NCBI RefSeq assembly: GCF_013395055.1 | Contig: NZ_CP058349.1 | Coordinates: 3,285,501-3,349,500 of the forward strand | From: Pseudomonas sp. ABC1 | GTDB lineage: Bacteria; Pseudomonadota; Gammaproteobacteria; Pseudomonadales; Pseudomonadaceae | Length of the DNA stretch: 64,000 nt | Reading direction: 5' to 3' | In this document: positions 19,179 to 27,398 of the stretch, in pieces | Numbering within the stretch: position 1 is the first letter of the stretch | How the letters are laid out: each line of letters begins with the position of its first letter | Program-made: the position numbers and the translations under genes | The notes under the pieces: model-generated | The model's database searches: none | Told to the model about the DNA's origin: nothing | Seen by the model: the letters and a program-made list of their open reading frames with translations, nothing else

Positions 19179-19937
19179 TCAGGTGATCCAGAAATAGTAG
19201 AGCGTCATCCCGCCACCGACGCTAATGACCAGTACGCGCAGCCAGCTTGCTGGCAGTTTCTGGCTCAGGGCGCCTCCCGCATAGCCGCCCAGGGTGGTGC
19301 CGACCAGCAGCACCAGCAATTCAAGCCAACTGACGCGCCCGGCGATGATGAAGGTCAGGCTGGCGACGCTGTAGATCACCGCCGAGATCAGGTTCTTCAA
19401 GGCGTTCGAACGGACCAGCGGATGGCCTTCGATGGAGAAGGCCGCCAGTTGCAGGATGCCCATGCCGGCACCGAAGTAGCCACCGTAGACCGAGACCAGC
19501 CCGTGGGCGGCGAGGGAGATCGGCGTGTGTGGCGGGCGTTCGGCTTCCTTGCGACAGGCGGCCAGCAGGCGCCCCAGCAAGGGGCTGAAGGCGAACAACA
19601 GCGTCGCGAGCAGCAGCAGCCAGGGGATCATCTTGCTGAAGACCGCGTCGCCGCCGACCAGCAGCAAGAGGCCGCCCAGGAGTCCACCGGCCAGGCCTGC
19701 CAGCAGCAGTGGCACCAGGTAGCGCCCGAGGGGTTGCAGGCTGGAGCGGGCCGCCCAGGCACCGGACAGGCTGGCGGGCCAGAGCGCGACGGCATTGGTG
19801 GCGTTGGCTGTGACCGGCGGCAAGCCGATGGCCAGCAGTGCCGGGAAAGAGAAGAACGTACCGCCACCGGCCAGTGCATTCATACCGCCTGCGGCAAAGC
19901 CGGCGAGCACCAGCAGAAGGATATCGCTGAGGGACAT
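19179..19937 (-). CDS. TauE/SafE family sulfite/sulfoacetate exporter-like permease
   Basis: A 252-residue, highly hydrophobic inner-membrane protein with seven to eight predicted helices in two repeats. Glycine-rich turns such as AGFAAGGMNALAGGGTFFSFPALLAIGLPP and the second-repeat SVYGGYFGAGMGILQL mark the DUF81/TauE/SafE family. Members export small organosulfur or organic anions. The real substrate is not shown and the gene is not next to the sulfate-ester cluster. The ATG at 19937 gives a short N-terminus directly before the first helix. Confidence 0.85.
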   Translation of the reverse strand: MSLSDILLLVLAGFAAGGMNALAGGGTFFSFPALLAIGLPPVTANATNAVALWPASLSGAWAARSSLQPLGRYLVPLLLAGLAGGLLGGLLLLVGGDAVFSKMIPWLLLLATLLFAFSPLLGRLLAACRKEAERPPHTPISLAAHGLVSVYGGYFGAGMGILQLAAFSIEGHPLVRSNALKNLISAVIYSVASLTFIIAGRVSWLELLVLLVGTTLGGYAGGALSQKLPASWLRVLVISVGGGMTLYYFWIT

Positions 19938-19990
19938 GGGCTGCTCCGTCGATTGTTGTTCTTGGAACCGTTGCGGAGCGGGATGATAAG

Positions 19991-20025
19991 CAAGCTACAA
20001 GCTACAAGCTACAAGCTACAAGCTA
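19991..20025. repeat. Five tandem CAAGCTA heptamers
   Basis: The heptamer CAAGCTA is repeated five times without interruption. Near copies (CAAGCTG, CAAGCTT) lie upstream of mfd around 15088-15102. Probably a slippage-prone simple repeat in non-coding DNA; no function is evident. Confidence 0.85.
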
Positions 20026-20061
20026 CTGGACGCGGTCCCCACTACTGCCATTCCCGCGCAG

Positions 20062-20495
20062 GCGCACTGCTGTCCGGTACGGGTTTTGCCTGGCCCACGA
20101 TACGGTGGCCTTGCGCTCATCGCTCCTGGCATCCGCACAGCCGTCTGCGGCGGTGACTGTAGGAAGAAGCCCGCTGGCCTTAGCCTTGCGCACCTAGGCT
20201 CCCGCCTGCGCGGGAGCGACGGGGTGAGCTTTTCCCCTGGGTCACTTCGGTATTGACTGCGAGCCCGGCCAGCCCCTCGGAGCAACCTTCGCCGACAGGG
20301 ATGTCGGCGTAGAGCCTCAGGGATGAGTGCATGCGTGTTGCGTAGAGGGGCTGGTCGGGCTCGCGATACGCGGTCATGAGAACGAACAGCCTAGGACGCG
20401 ATATTGAGTCGGCAGAGCAAGCCTCAAACCGCACATCCAGGCTTCATAAGCCTTGCAGCCCTCAGGGGCAAAACCCGTACCGGACAGCAGTGCGC
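20062..20495. repeat. Gene-free stretch with nested inverted repeats
   Basis: The 619 bases between 19938 and 20556 hold no credible gene. A perfect 29-bp inverted repeat (20062-20090 and 20467-20495, core CCGTACCGGACAGCAG in the right arm) bounds a second, 20-bp inverted repeat with one mismatch (20259-20278 and 20345-20364). This encloses a small hairpin at 20290-20309 (CGCCGAC/GTCGGCG). The nesting suggests a miniature mobile element, a REP-cluster relative or a structured RNA. No reading frame with plausible protein features is seen inside. Confidence 0.6.
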
Positions 20496-20556
20496 GAAGG
20501 CGGGAATCCATTCGGTAGTTGCGACACCACGGGCCTTGTGGCTCCGGTGGCGAAGC

Positions 20557-21696
20557 TCAGCCCGCCAGCGCCTGGCGGATCACTTCTACGGCCCGTTGCA
20601 CGTCTTCGCGGCGGGTATGCCGGCCCAGGCTCAGGCGCAGGCTGCTGTAGGCCTGCGCCGGGCTCAGGCCAAGGGCCAGCAGTACATGGGACGGGCCGCC
20701 GCTGGCCGAGTTGCAGGCGGAGGTGGTGGACAGGGCCAGCTCTTCGCCAAGGTCGCCGGGTTCGAAGCCGGGGCGTTCGATCAGCAGGTTGAGCGTGTGC
20801 GGGATGCGCTGGCTGGCGCTGCCGTTGAGGCGTACGCCGGGCAAGGCCAGCAGGGCATCGCGCAGCAGCGCGGAGAGTTCGTCGATGCGCTGGCGCTCTT
20901 GCGCCATTTCCGCCTGGGCGAGGGCGAAGGCGCTGCCCATACCGACGATCTGGTGGGTGGCCAGGGTGCCGGAGCGCAGCCCCTGTTCATGCCCGCCGCC
21001 GTGGATCTGCGCGCGCAGCGACTCCCGCGCGCGTTCGCCGACATAGAGCATGCCGATGCCTTTCGGGCCATAGGTCTTGTGTGCGGAGAAGGACATCAGG
21101 TCCACCGCCAGGCGGGCCAGGTCGATATCCACCTTGCCGGTCGCCTGGGCGGCGTCAACGTGGAACAGCGCACCTTGCTCGCGAACCAGCGCACCGATGG
21201 CGGCGATATCGGTCAGGGTGCCCAGTTCGTTGTTGACCAGCATCAGCGACACCAGCAGGGTGTCGTCGCGCAGCGCAGCGCGCACGGCTTTGGGCTGGAT
21301 CAGGCCTTCAGTGTCGGGTTCCAGCCAGGTCACCGGGAACCCTTGCTGTTCCAGTTGCAGGACCGTATCCAGCACTGCCTTGTGTTCCAGACGGCTGGTG
21401 ACGATATGTCGACGCGCACCATCACCGCCCTGGGCGACCCCCTTGATCGCCAGGTTGTTCGACTCGGTGGCACCGGAGGTCCAGACCAGGTCGTCCGCGC
21501 TGGCGCCGACCAGATCACCCACTTGTTGCCGAGCCAGTTCCACGGCGGCGCGAGCATGCTGGCCGAAGGCATGGGAACTGGATGCAGGGTTGCCGAATGT
21601 GCCGGTATTGCCCAGGCAGGCGAGCATGGCCTGGATGACACGGTCATCGACTGGGGTGGTGGCGGCGTAATCGAAATACAGCGGTAGTGTGGTCAT
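20557..21696 (-). CDS. Cysteine desulfurase (NifS/IscS family)
   Basis: A PLP-dependent class V aminotransferase-fold enzyme that removes sulfur from cysteine as a persulfide. It has 379 residues. N-terminal YFDYAATTPVD, WTSGATESNNLAIKG, the PLP lysine in FSAHKTYGPKG and the catalytic-cysteine loop TSACNSASGGPSHVL are present. It is shorter than IscS (404) and is not in an iscRSUA operon, so it is probably an accessory desulfurase serving another sulfur acceptor. It is divergent from an Lrp/AsnC gene with an AT-rich 213-base gap, so the regulator may control it. Confidence 0.9.
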   Translation of the reverse strand: MTTLPLYFDYAATTPVDDRVIQAMLACLGNTGTFGNPASSSHAFGQHARAAVELARQQVGDLVGASADDLVWTSGATESNNLAIKGVAQGGDGARRHIVTSRLEHKAVLDTVLQLEQQGFPVTWLEPDTEGLIQPKAVRAALRDDTLLVSLMLVNNELGTLTDIAAIGALVREQGALFHVDAAQATGKVDIDLARLAVDLMSFSAHKTYGPKGIGMLYVGERARESLRAQIHGGGHEQGLRSGTLATHQIVGMGSAFALAQAEMAQERQRIDELSALLRDALLALPGVRLNGSASQRIPHTLNLLIERPGFEPGDLGEELALSTTSACNSASGGPSHVLLALGLSPAQAYSSLRLSLGRHTRREDVQRAVEVIRQALAG

Positions 21697-21863
21697 GGTC
21701 TCTGGCAGGCGATTTCGGTGGATGAATGGCAGGAAATGCTACTGACGCGCCCGGAGAATTTTTTTGATTATCGATCCCTGTTTTTGTATTAATGAAGAAT
21801 ATTTTTCCATTAATGCCGTTTATTTCGATAGATATTTTCATGGATAAACTCCACGAGAATTTG

Positions 21864-21884
21864 TTTATTCCACACTGGAATAAA
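21864..21884. promoter_or_regulatory. Perfect palindrome, likely operator of the Lrp/AsnC gene
   Basis: TTTATTCCA-CAC-TGGAATAAA is a perfect 9-3-9 inverted repeat, 25 bases before the regulator's ATG, in AT-rich DNA that also holds ATTAATG/CATTAAT (21788-21794, 21808-21814). Lrp/AsnC proteins bind such sites and often control their own and divergent genes. Confidence 0.6.
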
Positions 21885-21909
21885 TGGCCTTTGGCACGGG
21901 TGCACAGTC

Positions 21910-22377
21910 ATGGACAAATTCGACCGGGGGATTCTGGATCTGCTGCAGGACGACTGCGTGCGCTCCGTGGCGCAGATCGCCGAGCGGATCGGCCTGGGCA
22001 ATACCGCCTGCTGGCGGCGTATCCAGCGGCTGGAAGAGTTGGGGGTGATCCGAGGGCGCGTGGCGCTGCTCGATCCGCGTCAGTTGAATGTCGCGGTCAC
22101 AGTGTTCGCGGCGATCCGCACCAACCAGCACAATGCCGACTGGCTCGAGCAGTTCCATGCCAGTATCAGCACCATGGAGGAGGTGGTCGACTGCTATCGC
22201 ATGGCCGGCGACACCGACTACCTGCTGCGCATCGTGATTCCGGATATCTCCGGTTATGACGCGGTCTACAAACGCCTGATCGGGATTCCCGGCATCACTG
22301 ACGTCAGCTCCAGCTTCGCCATGGAGCAGATCAAGTCCACCACCCGCCTGCCCCTGCATTACCTGGCCGCGTCATGA
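21910..22377 (+). CDS. Lrp/AsnC-family transcriptional regulator
   Basis: A 155-residue protein with an N-terminal winged helix-turn-helix (FDRGILDLLQDDCVRSVAQIAERIGL, residues 3-28, then recognition-helix CWRRIQRLEELGVI) and a C-terminal RAM/ligand-binding domain (about residues 65-150). These proteins sense amino acids or related metabolites and form octamers. Divergent position opposite the cysteine desulfurase gene suggests cysteine or a related metabolite as one possible effector; this is inference. The ATG at 21910 is the only start that gives the standard N-terminus. Confidence 0.92.
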   Translation: MDKFDRGILDLLQDDCVRSVAQIAERIGLGNTACWRRIQRLEELGVIRGRVALLDPRQLNVAVTVFAAIRTNQHNADWLEQFHASISTMEEVVDCYRMAGDTDYLLRIVIPDISGYDAVYKRLIGIPGITDVSSSFAMEQIKSTTRLPLHYLAAS

Positions 22378-22495
22378 GCATCTGTTCACGACCTGTGGCT
22401 TTGGCTCGCGATATCGCGAGCAGGTTCTGGGCCCGGCGGATGCTACTATGCGCGCCCTGTCGGCCGGTCATGGATTCGAAGGAGGCTGTCGGCCC

Positions 22496-23284
22496 ATGCG
22501 TCTTGTCTGTTCCATTCTGCTGAGTGCTCTCGCGGTGCTGCCCCCATGGGCCGCTGCCTCCGTGGGCAAGTGCGATTACCTGGTGGCCACTGGCGCGGGA
22601 GACAACCCGCCCTTCCTGTGGCGCGACCCGCAAGACGCCAAGCGCCTGATCGGTGCCAATGCGGACCTGCTCAAACGCATCGGCGATGGCCTTGGCCTGA
22701 CCATCGATGTACTGCGTAGCGGTGACGCCCGGGCGGCCTGGCAGGAAGTCGAGAGCGGGCGCATGGACATCCTGGCCGATGCCCGCCAGCCAGCCCAGGC
22801 CGCGGCCATGGACTTTATCGAGCCGCCGATTGCCGTGCTGGACACCACCGCCTGGGTGCGCAAGGACCAGCCGTTGGTCTATGCCGAGCCAGGGCATCTG
22901 GTTGGGCACCGGGGCTTGTTCAGCAAGGGGGCGAACCCGGACACATCCCTGTTCGAACACTTGCAGGCGCAGGGTGTGAGCGGCTTCACCCGTGGTCTGC
23001 AACAGGTCCTGGGCGACCAGGCCGATTACCTGCTGTACGAGCGCTATGGCGCGGTGGCGCGGTTGGGTGCGCTGGGTGAGCTGGACGCCGTGCAACGCCT
23101 CGAACCGCCCGTGGCGCAACAGAGTATGCACCTTGCCATCGGCCATGATTCGTCCTGCAACGATCCGGACCTGCGCGCGCAGCTGGAAAAGAAGATGAGA
23201 GAATTGCAGGCCTCCGGCGAGACCCGGAAGCTACTGCTGGACAACCTGAAGCGCTGGCGTGAGCAACAGGCCACCGCCCGCTGA
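22496..23284 (+). CDS. Periplasmic solute-binding protein, family 3 type
   Basis: A 262-residue exported protein: signal peptide (about 1-20, cleavage near WAAAS), then a bilobal SBP_bac_3-like fold with DYLVATGAGDNPPFLW at the first strand and GANADLLKRIGDGLGLTIDV as the typical second motif. No permease or ATPase is adjacent, so it may be an orphan binding protein, a sensor partner or part of a dispersed transporter. GGAGG at about 22480 selects the ATG at 22496 over an in-frame ATG at 22448. Ligand unknown. Confidence 0.82.
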   Translation: MRLVCSILLSALAVLPPWAAASVGKCDYLVATGAGDNPPFLWRDPQDAKRLIGANADLLKRIGDGLGLTIDVLRSGDARAAWQEVESGRMDILADARQPAQAAAMDFIEPPIAVLDTTAWVRKDQPLVYAEPGHLVGHRGLFSKGANPDTSLFEHLQAQGVSGFTRGLQQVLGDQADYLLYERYGAVARLGALGELDAVQRLEPPVAQQSMHLAIGHDSSCNDPDLRAQLEKKMRELQASGETRKLLLDNLKRWREQQATAR

Positions 23285-23395
23285 CACGCCCCTGTTCGAC
23301 AGGCGTCGAGGCGTGCTGCGTTCAAGCCGGGTCGCCCCGCGCAAGGTCTTTGCCGGCAGCCATGGCCCCGGCGTTTTTTCGAGGATCGCTATTTC

Positions 23396-23764
23396 ATGAG
23401 AAAGACTGGCAGCCATGCCTTTTTCCCCCTGGCATTCGTGCCGCTGGCGCTGCTGTATGGCTGTGCCCGTGACCCGTTGCCCACCGAACAATTGCGCCTG
23501 AGTGAACAGGTGATCGTGCAGGCGCGCGCCGTGGGTGCCACGGAGGAAACCCCTGAGTTGAAGACGGCCCAGCAGAAGCTCGGGCTGGCGCATGCCGAGA
23601 TGGTGCATCGTCGCTACAAGCAGGCACGCCTGCTGGCCGAGCAGGCCGAGCTGGATGCACGCCTGGCCGAGGCGCGGGTGCTGGGCGAGAAGAGCAAGGC
23701 GCAGCAAGCCGAACTGGGGCGCCAGATCGAGCAGTTGCGCAAAGACGTGGGAGCGTTGAAATGA
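23396..23764 (+). CDS. DUF4398 lipoprotein
   Basis: A 122-residue lipoprotein. The N-terminal hydrophobic segment ends in a lipobox (LLYGC, Cys about residue 23) and the rest is a long helix rich in Ala, Glu and Gln (LGLAHAEMVHRRYKQARLLAEQAELDARLAEARVL), as in DUF4398 proteins. It overlaps the following OmpA-like gene by four bases (ATGA), so the two are translationally coupled. A helical periplasmic partner of the OmpA protein is likely. Confidence 0.82.
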   Translation: MRKTGSHAFFPLAFVPLALLYGCARDPLPTEQLRLSEQVIVQARAVGATEETPELKTAQQKLGLAHAEMVHRRYKQARLLAEQAELDARLAEARVLGEKSKAQQAELGRQIEQLRKDVGALK

Positions 23765-24561
23765 ACCTGTCGATGCCGCTGGCGGCTGTGCTGGGGCTGC
23801 TTCTGACGGGGTGTGCCCTGGATGAGCAGGCGCGCGTGCTGGACGAGGCACAGGCGTCCTACCAGGCGGTGCAGAATGACGAGTCGATCGTTCGCCATGC
23901 GCCCAAGGATGTGCTGCGGGCCGGTGAAACGCTGGAGCGTGCGCAGCGTTTCGGCGGCTACCTCGGCAGCCGCGAGGATGTCCTTCACTACAGTTACCTG
24001 AGCCAGCGCTACAGCCAGATCGCACGCGAACATGCCGATCTGGTGCAGGGACGCGAGCGCCTGGGGCATCTGCAACGTCAGCGCGAGCGCATGCAACTGG
24101 CGCTGGAAGGCGCCAGGATGGCGAGTGCGACACCCGGACAGCAGGACCCGCAGGATCAACTGATCAGCCTGGCCGCCACCGAAACCGACCGTGGTTTGCT
24201 GATGACCCTGGGCGATGTGCTGTTTACCGCCAACTCGACCGAACTGAGTCCTGCGGCCAATCGCACGTTGCTCAGGCTCGTGCAGTTCCTGCAGTTGAAC
24301 CCGAAGCGTTCGGTGCGGGTGGAGGGCTACACCGATAACCGTGGCGATGAAGGCGAGAACCAGCGTCTTTCCCAGGCACGCGCACAGGTGGTGGCCGACT
24401 TGCTGAACAGCCTGGGCATCGATGCTTCGCGTATCGCTGTGGTTGGCTATGGGCATCTCTACCCCTTGGCGGAAAATGCCTCGGCACGGGGCCGGGCACA
24501 GAATCGCCGGGTGGAAATCCTCTTCTCGGACGATCAGGGCCAACTGGCGCCGCTGCGCTGA
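23761..24561 (+). CDS. OmpA-family lipoprotein with N-terminal DUF4398-like region
   Basis: A 266-residue lipoprotein (lipobox LLTGC, Cys about residue 18). Residues 20-130 are helical and resemble the preceding DUF4398 protein; residues about 150-260 are an OmpA C-terminal peptidoglycan-binding domain (DVLFTANSTELSPAANRTL, VEGYTDNRGDEGENQRLSQARA, RAQNRRVEI). It should link the outer membrane to peptidoglycan. Start fixed by the ATGA overlap. Confidence 0.9.
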   Translation: MNLSMPLAAVLGLLLTGCALDEQARVLDEAQASYQAVQNDESIVRHAPKDVLRAGETLERAQRFGGYLGSREDVLHYSYLSQRYSQIAREHADLVQGRERLGHLQRQRERMQLALEGARMASATPGQQDPQDQLISLAATETDRGLLMTLGDVLFTANSTELSPAANRTLLRLVQFLQLNPKRSVRVEGYTDNRGDEGENQRLSQARAQVVADLLNSLGIDASRIAVVGYGHLYPLAENASARGRAQNRRVEILFSDDQGQLAPLR

Positions 24562-24647
24562 TACGGTCGTTTTGCGCGGGGTGCGTGTAGCGCCCCGTCC
24601 GTGTCGAAAGCCTCTGGATTGGCCGCAGATGTATCTGTTTGATGCAA

Positions 24648-24691
24648 ACTGTACCGGTTATTTCGTGACGGGATAGGCTACTGTTACGGTT
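24648..24691 (+). promoter_or_regulatory. Two direct repeats upstream of the MocR-type gene
   Basis: ACTGTACCGGTT (24648-24659) and ACTGTTACGGTT (24680-24691) are near-identical direct repeats 32 bases apart, about three helical turns, ending 22 bases before the ATG. MocR/GntR-type regulators often bind direct repeats at their own promoters. Confidence 0.5.
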
Positions 24692-24713
24692 CAGTTGCCA
24701 AAGAGCGTGCGTC

Positions 24714-26165
24714 ATGACCAATCTGTTGCTTTACCAGCGCATTGCCCAGCAACTGGCCGAAGATATCCGCCGTGGTGTCTACCGTCCCGGTGAGCGCGTG
24801 CCGTCGGTGCGCAAGATGAGCCTGCGGCTGAACGTCAGCCACGCGACCGTGCTGCAGGCCTACGCCAACCTGGAAGACCAGGGCATGATCCGTGCCCGTC
24901 CGCAATCAGGCTTCTATGTACACCAGACCCCGGCACTGACGGCGCCCACGCCGGACATCGCGCAGGTGGAGCGGCCGCACCTGGTCACGCGCAGCAGCAT
25001 CATCAATCAGGTACTCAGCGAGTCGCGGCGCGAAGGCGTGATCCCGCTGGGTGCCGCCGTGCCCCATCCCGATTACCTGCCGATTCGCGTGCTGCGCCAG
25101 TACCTGTCGCGGGTCACTCGCTTCCAGAGCGCGCAGGCTTTCAGCTACGTGTTCAGCCCCGGCTACGAACCGTTGCGCCGGCAGGTGGCGATCCGTATGC
25201 GCGACGCCGGTGTGGTGGTCGATCCCAGCGAAGTGATCATTACCCATGGCTGCGTCGATGCCTTGCAGATGGCCCTGCGCGTGCTGACCGCGCCGGGCGA
25301 TCTGATCGCCGTGGAGTCGCCGAGCTACTACGGCCTGCTGCAACTGGCCGATCTGCTGGGTCTCAAGGTCATCGAGATTCCCAGTGATCCGGACACCGGC
25401 ATCAGTGTCGAGGCCCTGCAACTGGCCGCCGCCCAATGGCCGATCAAGACCCTGGTGATGACCGCGCGCCTGAGCAATCCGCTCGGCGGCGCCATGAGCG
25501 ACAGTCGACAGAAACAGTTGATGGATGTCGCCGAGCGTTTCGATTTCCAGATCATCGAGGACGATATCTACGGTGAGCTGGTGTTCGAGCAGGGCGTGTT
25601 CAAGGCGCTCAAGTCGCATGACCGTAACGACCGCGTGCTCTATTGCTCCAGCTTCTCCAAGACCCTGTCCCCCGGCGTGCGCATCGGCTGGGTGATCGCC
25701 GGGCGTTATCAGGATGCGGTTCAACGCCTGCAGACCTTCAGCACCTATTCGGCGTGCAGCGTGACGCAACTGGGGGTGGCGGCTTACCTGGAGAATGGTG
25801 GTTACGACCGTCATTTGCGGCATATCCGCCAGGAGTATTGCAGCAATATCTCGGCCTACCAGTTGGCGGTGCAGCGCTACTTCCCGGACGGCACGCAGAT
25901 GACCCGGCCCAAGGGCAACTTCATCCTCTGGGTCAGCCTGCCGGCCAGGGTCAACACCAAGACGCTGCATGCCTGGGCGCTGGAGCGGGGCATCAGCATC
26001 GCGCCGGGGCTGATCTTCAGCAACACCGAGCAGTTCAACCACTGTATCCGCCTGAACTGCGGGATTCCCTGGAGTCCCAGCGTCGACCGGGCGTTGCAGA
26101 CCCTCGGCGAGCTGGCTGTGCAACTGTGCCGGCAGGCCACCGAGTGGCCCGAGGCACTGCGCTAG
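24714..26165 (+). CDS. MocR-type regulator (GntR DNA-binding domain plus PLP aminotransferase fold)
   Basis: A 483-residue fusion. Residues 1-72 are a GntR winged helix (YQRIAQQLAEDIRRGVYRPG, RVPSVRKMSLRLNVSHATV). The rest is a fold-type-I aminotransferase with the PLP lysine in SSFSKTLSPGVRIGW and ITHGCVDALQMALRVL. Such proteins use PLP adducts as signals and rarely catalyse. A DoxX-like membrane gene begins 40 bases downstream on the same strand and may be its target. The start is the first ATG after the repeat region. Confidence 0.92.
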   Translation: MTNLLLYQRIAQQLAEDIRRGVYRPGERVPSVRKMSLRLNVSHATVLQAYANLEDQGMIRARPQSGFYVHQTPALTAPTPDIAQVERPHLVTRSSIINQVLSESRREGVIPLGAAVPHPDYLPIRVLRQYLSRVTRFQSAQAFSYVFSPGYEPLRRQVAIRMRDAGVVVDPSEVIITHGCVDALQMALRVLTAPGDLIAVESPSYYGLLQLADLLGLKVIEIPSDPDTGISVEALQLAAAQWPIKTLVMTARLSNPLGGAMSDSRQKQLMDVAERFDFQIIEDDIYGELVFEQGVFKALKSHDRNDRVLYCSSFSKTLSPGVRIGWVIAGRYQDAVQRLQTFSTYSACSVTQLGVAAYLENGGYDRHLRHIRQEYCSNISAYQLAVQRYFPDGTQMTRPKGNFILWVSLPARVNTKTLHAWALERGISIAPGLIFSNTEQFNHCIRLNCGIPWSPSVDRALQTLGELAVQLCRQATEWPEALR

Positions 26166-26205
26166 CCCCGGCAGGGGTTGAAGGATGGGTATGAAAGGAG
26201 AGGCT

Positions 26206-26577
26206 ATGGTGCAGTTGGCGCGTTATGTGATCGGCCTGAGCTGGGTCTATCACGGTATTTTCCCCAAGCTGCTCCAGGTCGCGTCACTGGAACTGGCGAT
26301 GACCTCCAGCCTGGGTTTTCCCCCGGAGCAGACCTTGTGGCTGATCAAGGCGGGTGGGCTGGCCGAAGTCATCTTCGGCGTCCTGTTCATCTGCTGCTAT
26401 CGCATGCGCTGGGCACAGTTGGCCAGCATCGCCGGGCTGGTCGGGCTGCTGTTGTTCGCTGCCGTGATGACACCCTTCGTATTGCTCGAAGCATTCAACC
26501 CGGTCACCACCAATGTTCCGTTGATCGTGCTGGGTGTCTATCTGTTACGGCAGCAGGTCGTGGCGGGTTCTCAGTAG
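26206..26577 (+). CDS. DoxX-like small membrane protein
   Basis: A 123-residue protein with four predicted transmembrane helices (about 5-22, 45-65, 70-90, 95-115), in the DoxX-like family. I chose the ATG at 26206 because AAGGAG at 26195-26200 sits at the right distance; the upstream in-frame ATGs at 26185 and 26191 would place that site inside the gene. It follows the MocR-type gene and its end overlaps the convergent atsC end by seven bases. Role unknown; relatives occur in redox or sulfur contexts. Confidence 0.8.
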   Translation: MVQLARYVIGLSWVYHGIFPKLLQVASLELAMTSSLGFPPEQTLWLIKAGGLAEVIFGVLFICCYRMRWAQLASIAGLVGLLLFAAVMTPFVLLEAFNPVTTNVPLIVLGVYLLRQQVVAGSQ

Positions 26578-27398
26578 GCCAGTTGGCTCAGCGGCAGGTT
26601 CTCGATACGCGGCGGAGGTGCCTGGTAGTCACCGTCGCCGGTCAGTTCGAACAGCAACTCCTCGCGCAGGCGATTGAATTCGTAGCTGTTGCGGTTGCGC
26701 GGATGGGGCAGGTCGATGGTGACGACGCGCTTGATGCGCCCGGGGCGGGGCGCCATGACCACCACGCGGTCGGCGACGAAGATGGCTTCCTCGACATCAT
26801 GGGTGACCAGCAGGCTGGTGATGCCAGCGCGGGCGCGGATGGCCAGCAATTCTTCCTGCATCTGTTGGCGGGTCAGCGCGTCCAGCGCGCCGAAAGGCTC
26901 GTCCAGCAGCAGGATGCGCGGGCTCGCCACCAGGCCTCGGGCGATGGCTACCCGTTGTGCCATGCCGCCGGAGAGCTGGTGCGGGTAGGCCTGCTGGAAG
27001 CCGTCCAGGCCGACCAGTTGGACCAGTTGCTCGATGCGCCGCGCCCGTTCCGTGCTGGTGAGTTTTTCGTTGACCTGGCCGAGGTCGATGTTTTGCGCGA
27101 CGGTCAGCCAGGGAAACAACCGGTGCTCCTGGAAGACGATGCCACGTTCGCTGCCGATGCCGCGCACGGCCTTGCCGTCGATGCGGATTTCGCCGTCGAA
27201 CGCAGTGTCCAGGCCGATCAGCAGGCGCAGCAGGGTGGACTTGCCGCAGCCACTGGAGCCGAGCAGGGCGATGGATTCGCCGTCGGCGATGTCCAGGTTG
27301 AATTCGCGGATGGCCTCCAGTTCGCCTCCGGCCACGGCGAAGCGTTTGCCGATGCCGGAAAAGCTGACGATCGGCTGCGGTGAGGTGAGGCTGTTCAT
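26571..27398 (-). CDS. atsC: Sulfonate/sulfate-ester ABC transporter ATPase (AtsC-like)
   Basis: The ATPase subunit of a nitrate/sulfonate/taurine-class importer, 275 residues. Walker A GSSGCGKST (47-55), Q-loop VFQEHRLFPW, signature QLSGGMAQR (about 141-149) and Walker B LLLDEP (163-168) are intact. The ATG at 27398 overlaps the permease stop (ATGA), showing translational coupling; codons upstream of it in this frame lie inside the permease gene. With the fused permease and the divergent binding protein it makes a complete importer. The name rests on the AtsK next to this locus. Confidence 0.9.
   Translation of the reverse strand: MNSLTSPQPIVSFSGIGKRFAVAGGELEAIREFNLDIADGESIALLGSSGCGKSTLLRLLIGLDTAFDGEIRIDGKAVRGIGSERGIVFQEHRLFPWLTVAQNIDLGQVNEKLTSTERARRIEQLVQLVGLDGFQQAYPHQLSGGMAQRVAIARGLVASPRILLLDEPFGALDALTRQQMQEELLAIRARAGITSLLVTHDVEEAIFVADRVVVMAPRPGRIKRVVTIDLPHPRNRNSYEFNRLREELLFELTGDGDYQAPPPRIENLPLSQLAY

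Noticed and set aside
19991..20025. CRISPR-like array
   Set aside because: The repeats are directly adjacent heptamers without spacers and no cas gene is present.
19137..20156. A 339-codon plus-strand frame across the TauE/SafE gene
   Set aside because: It is antisense to a complete membrane protein and ends in simple repeats.
21892..21906. TGGCAC...TGCA as a sigma-54 promoter before the Lrp/AsnC gene
   Set aside because: The spacing between the GG and GC elements is too short and it lies almost on the start codon.
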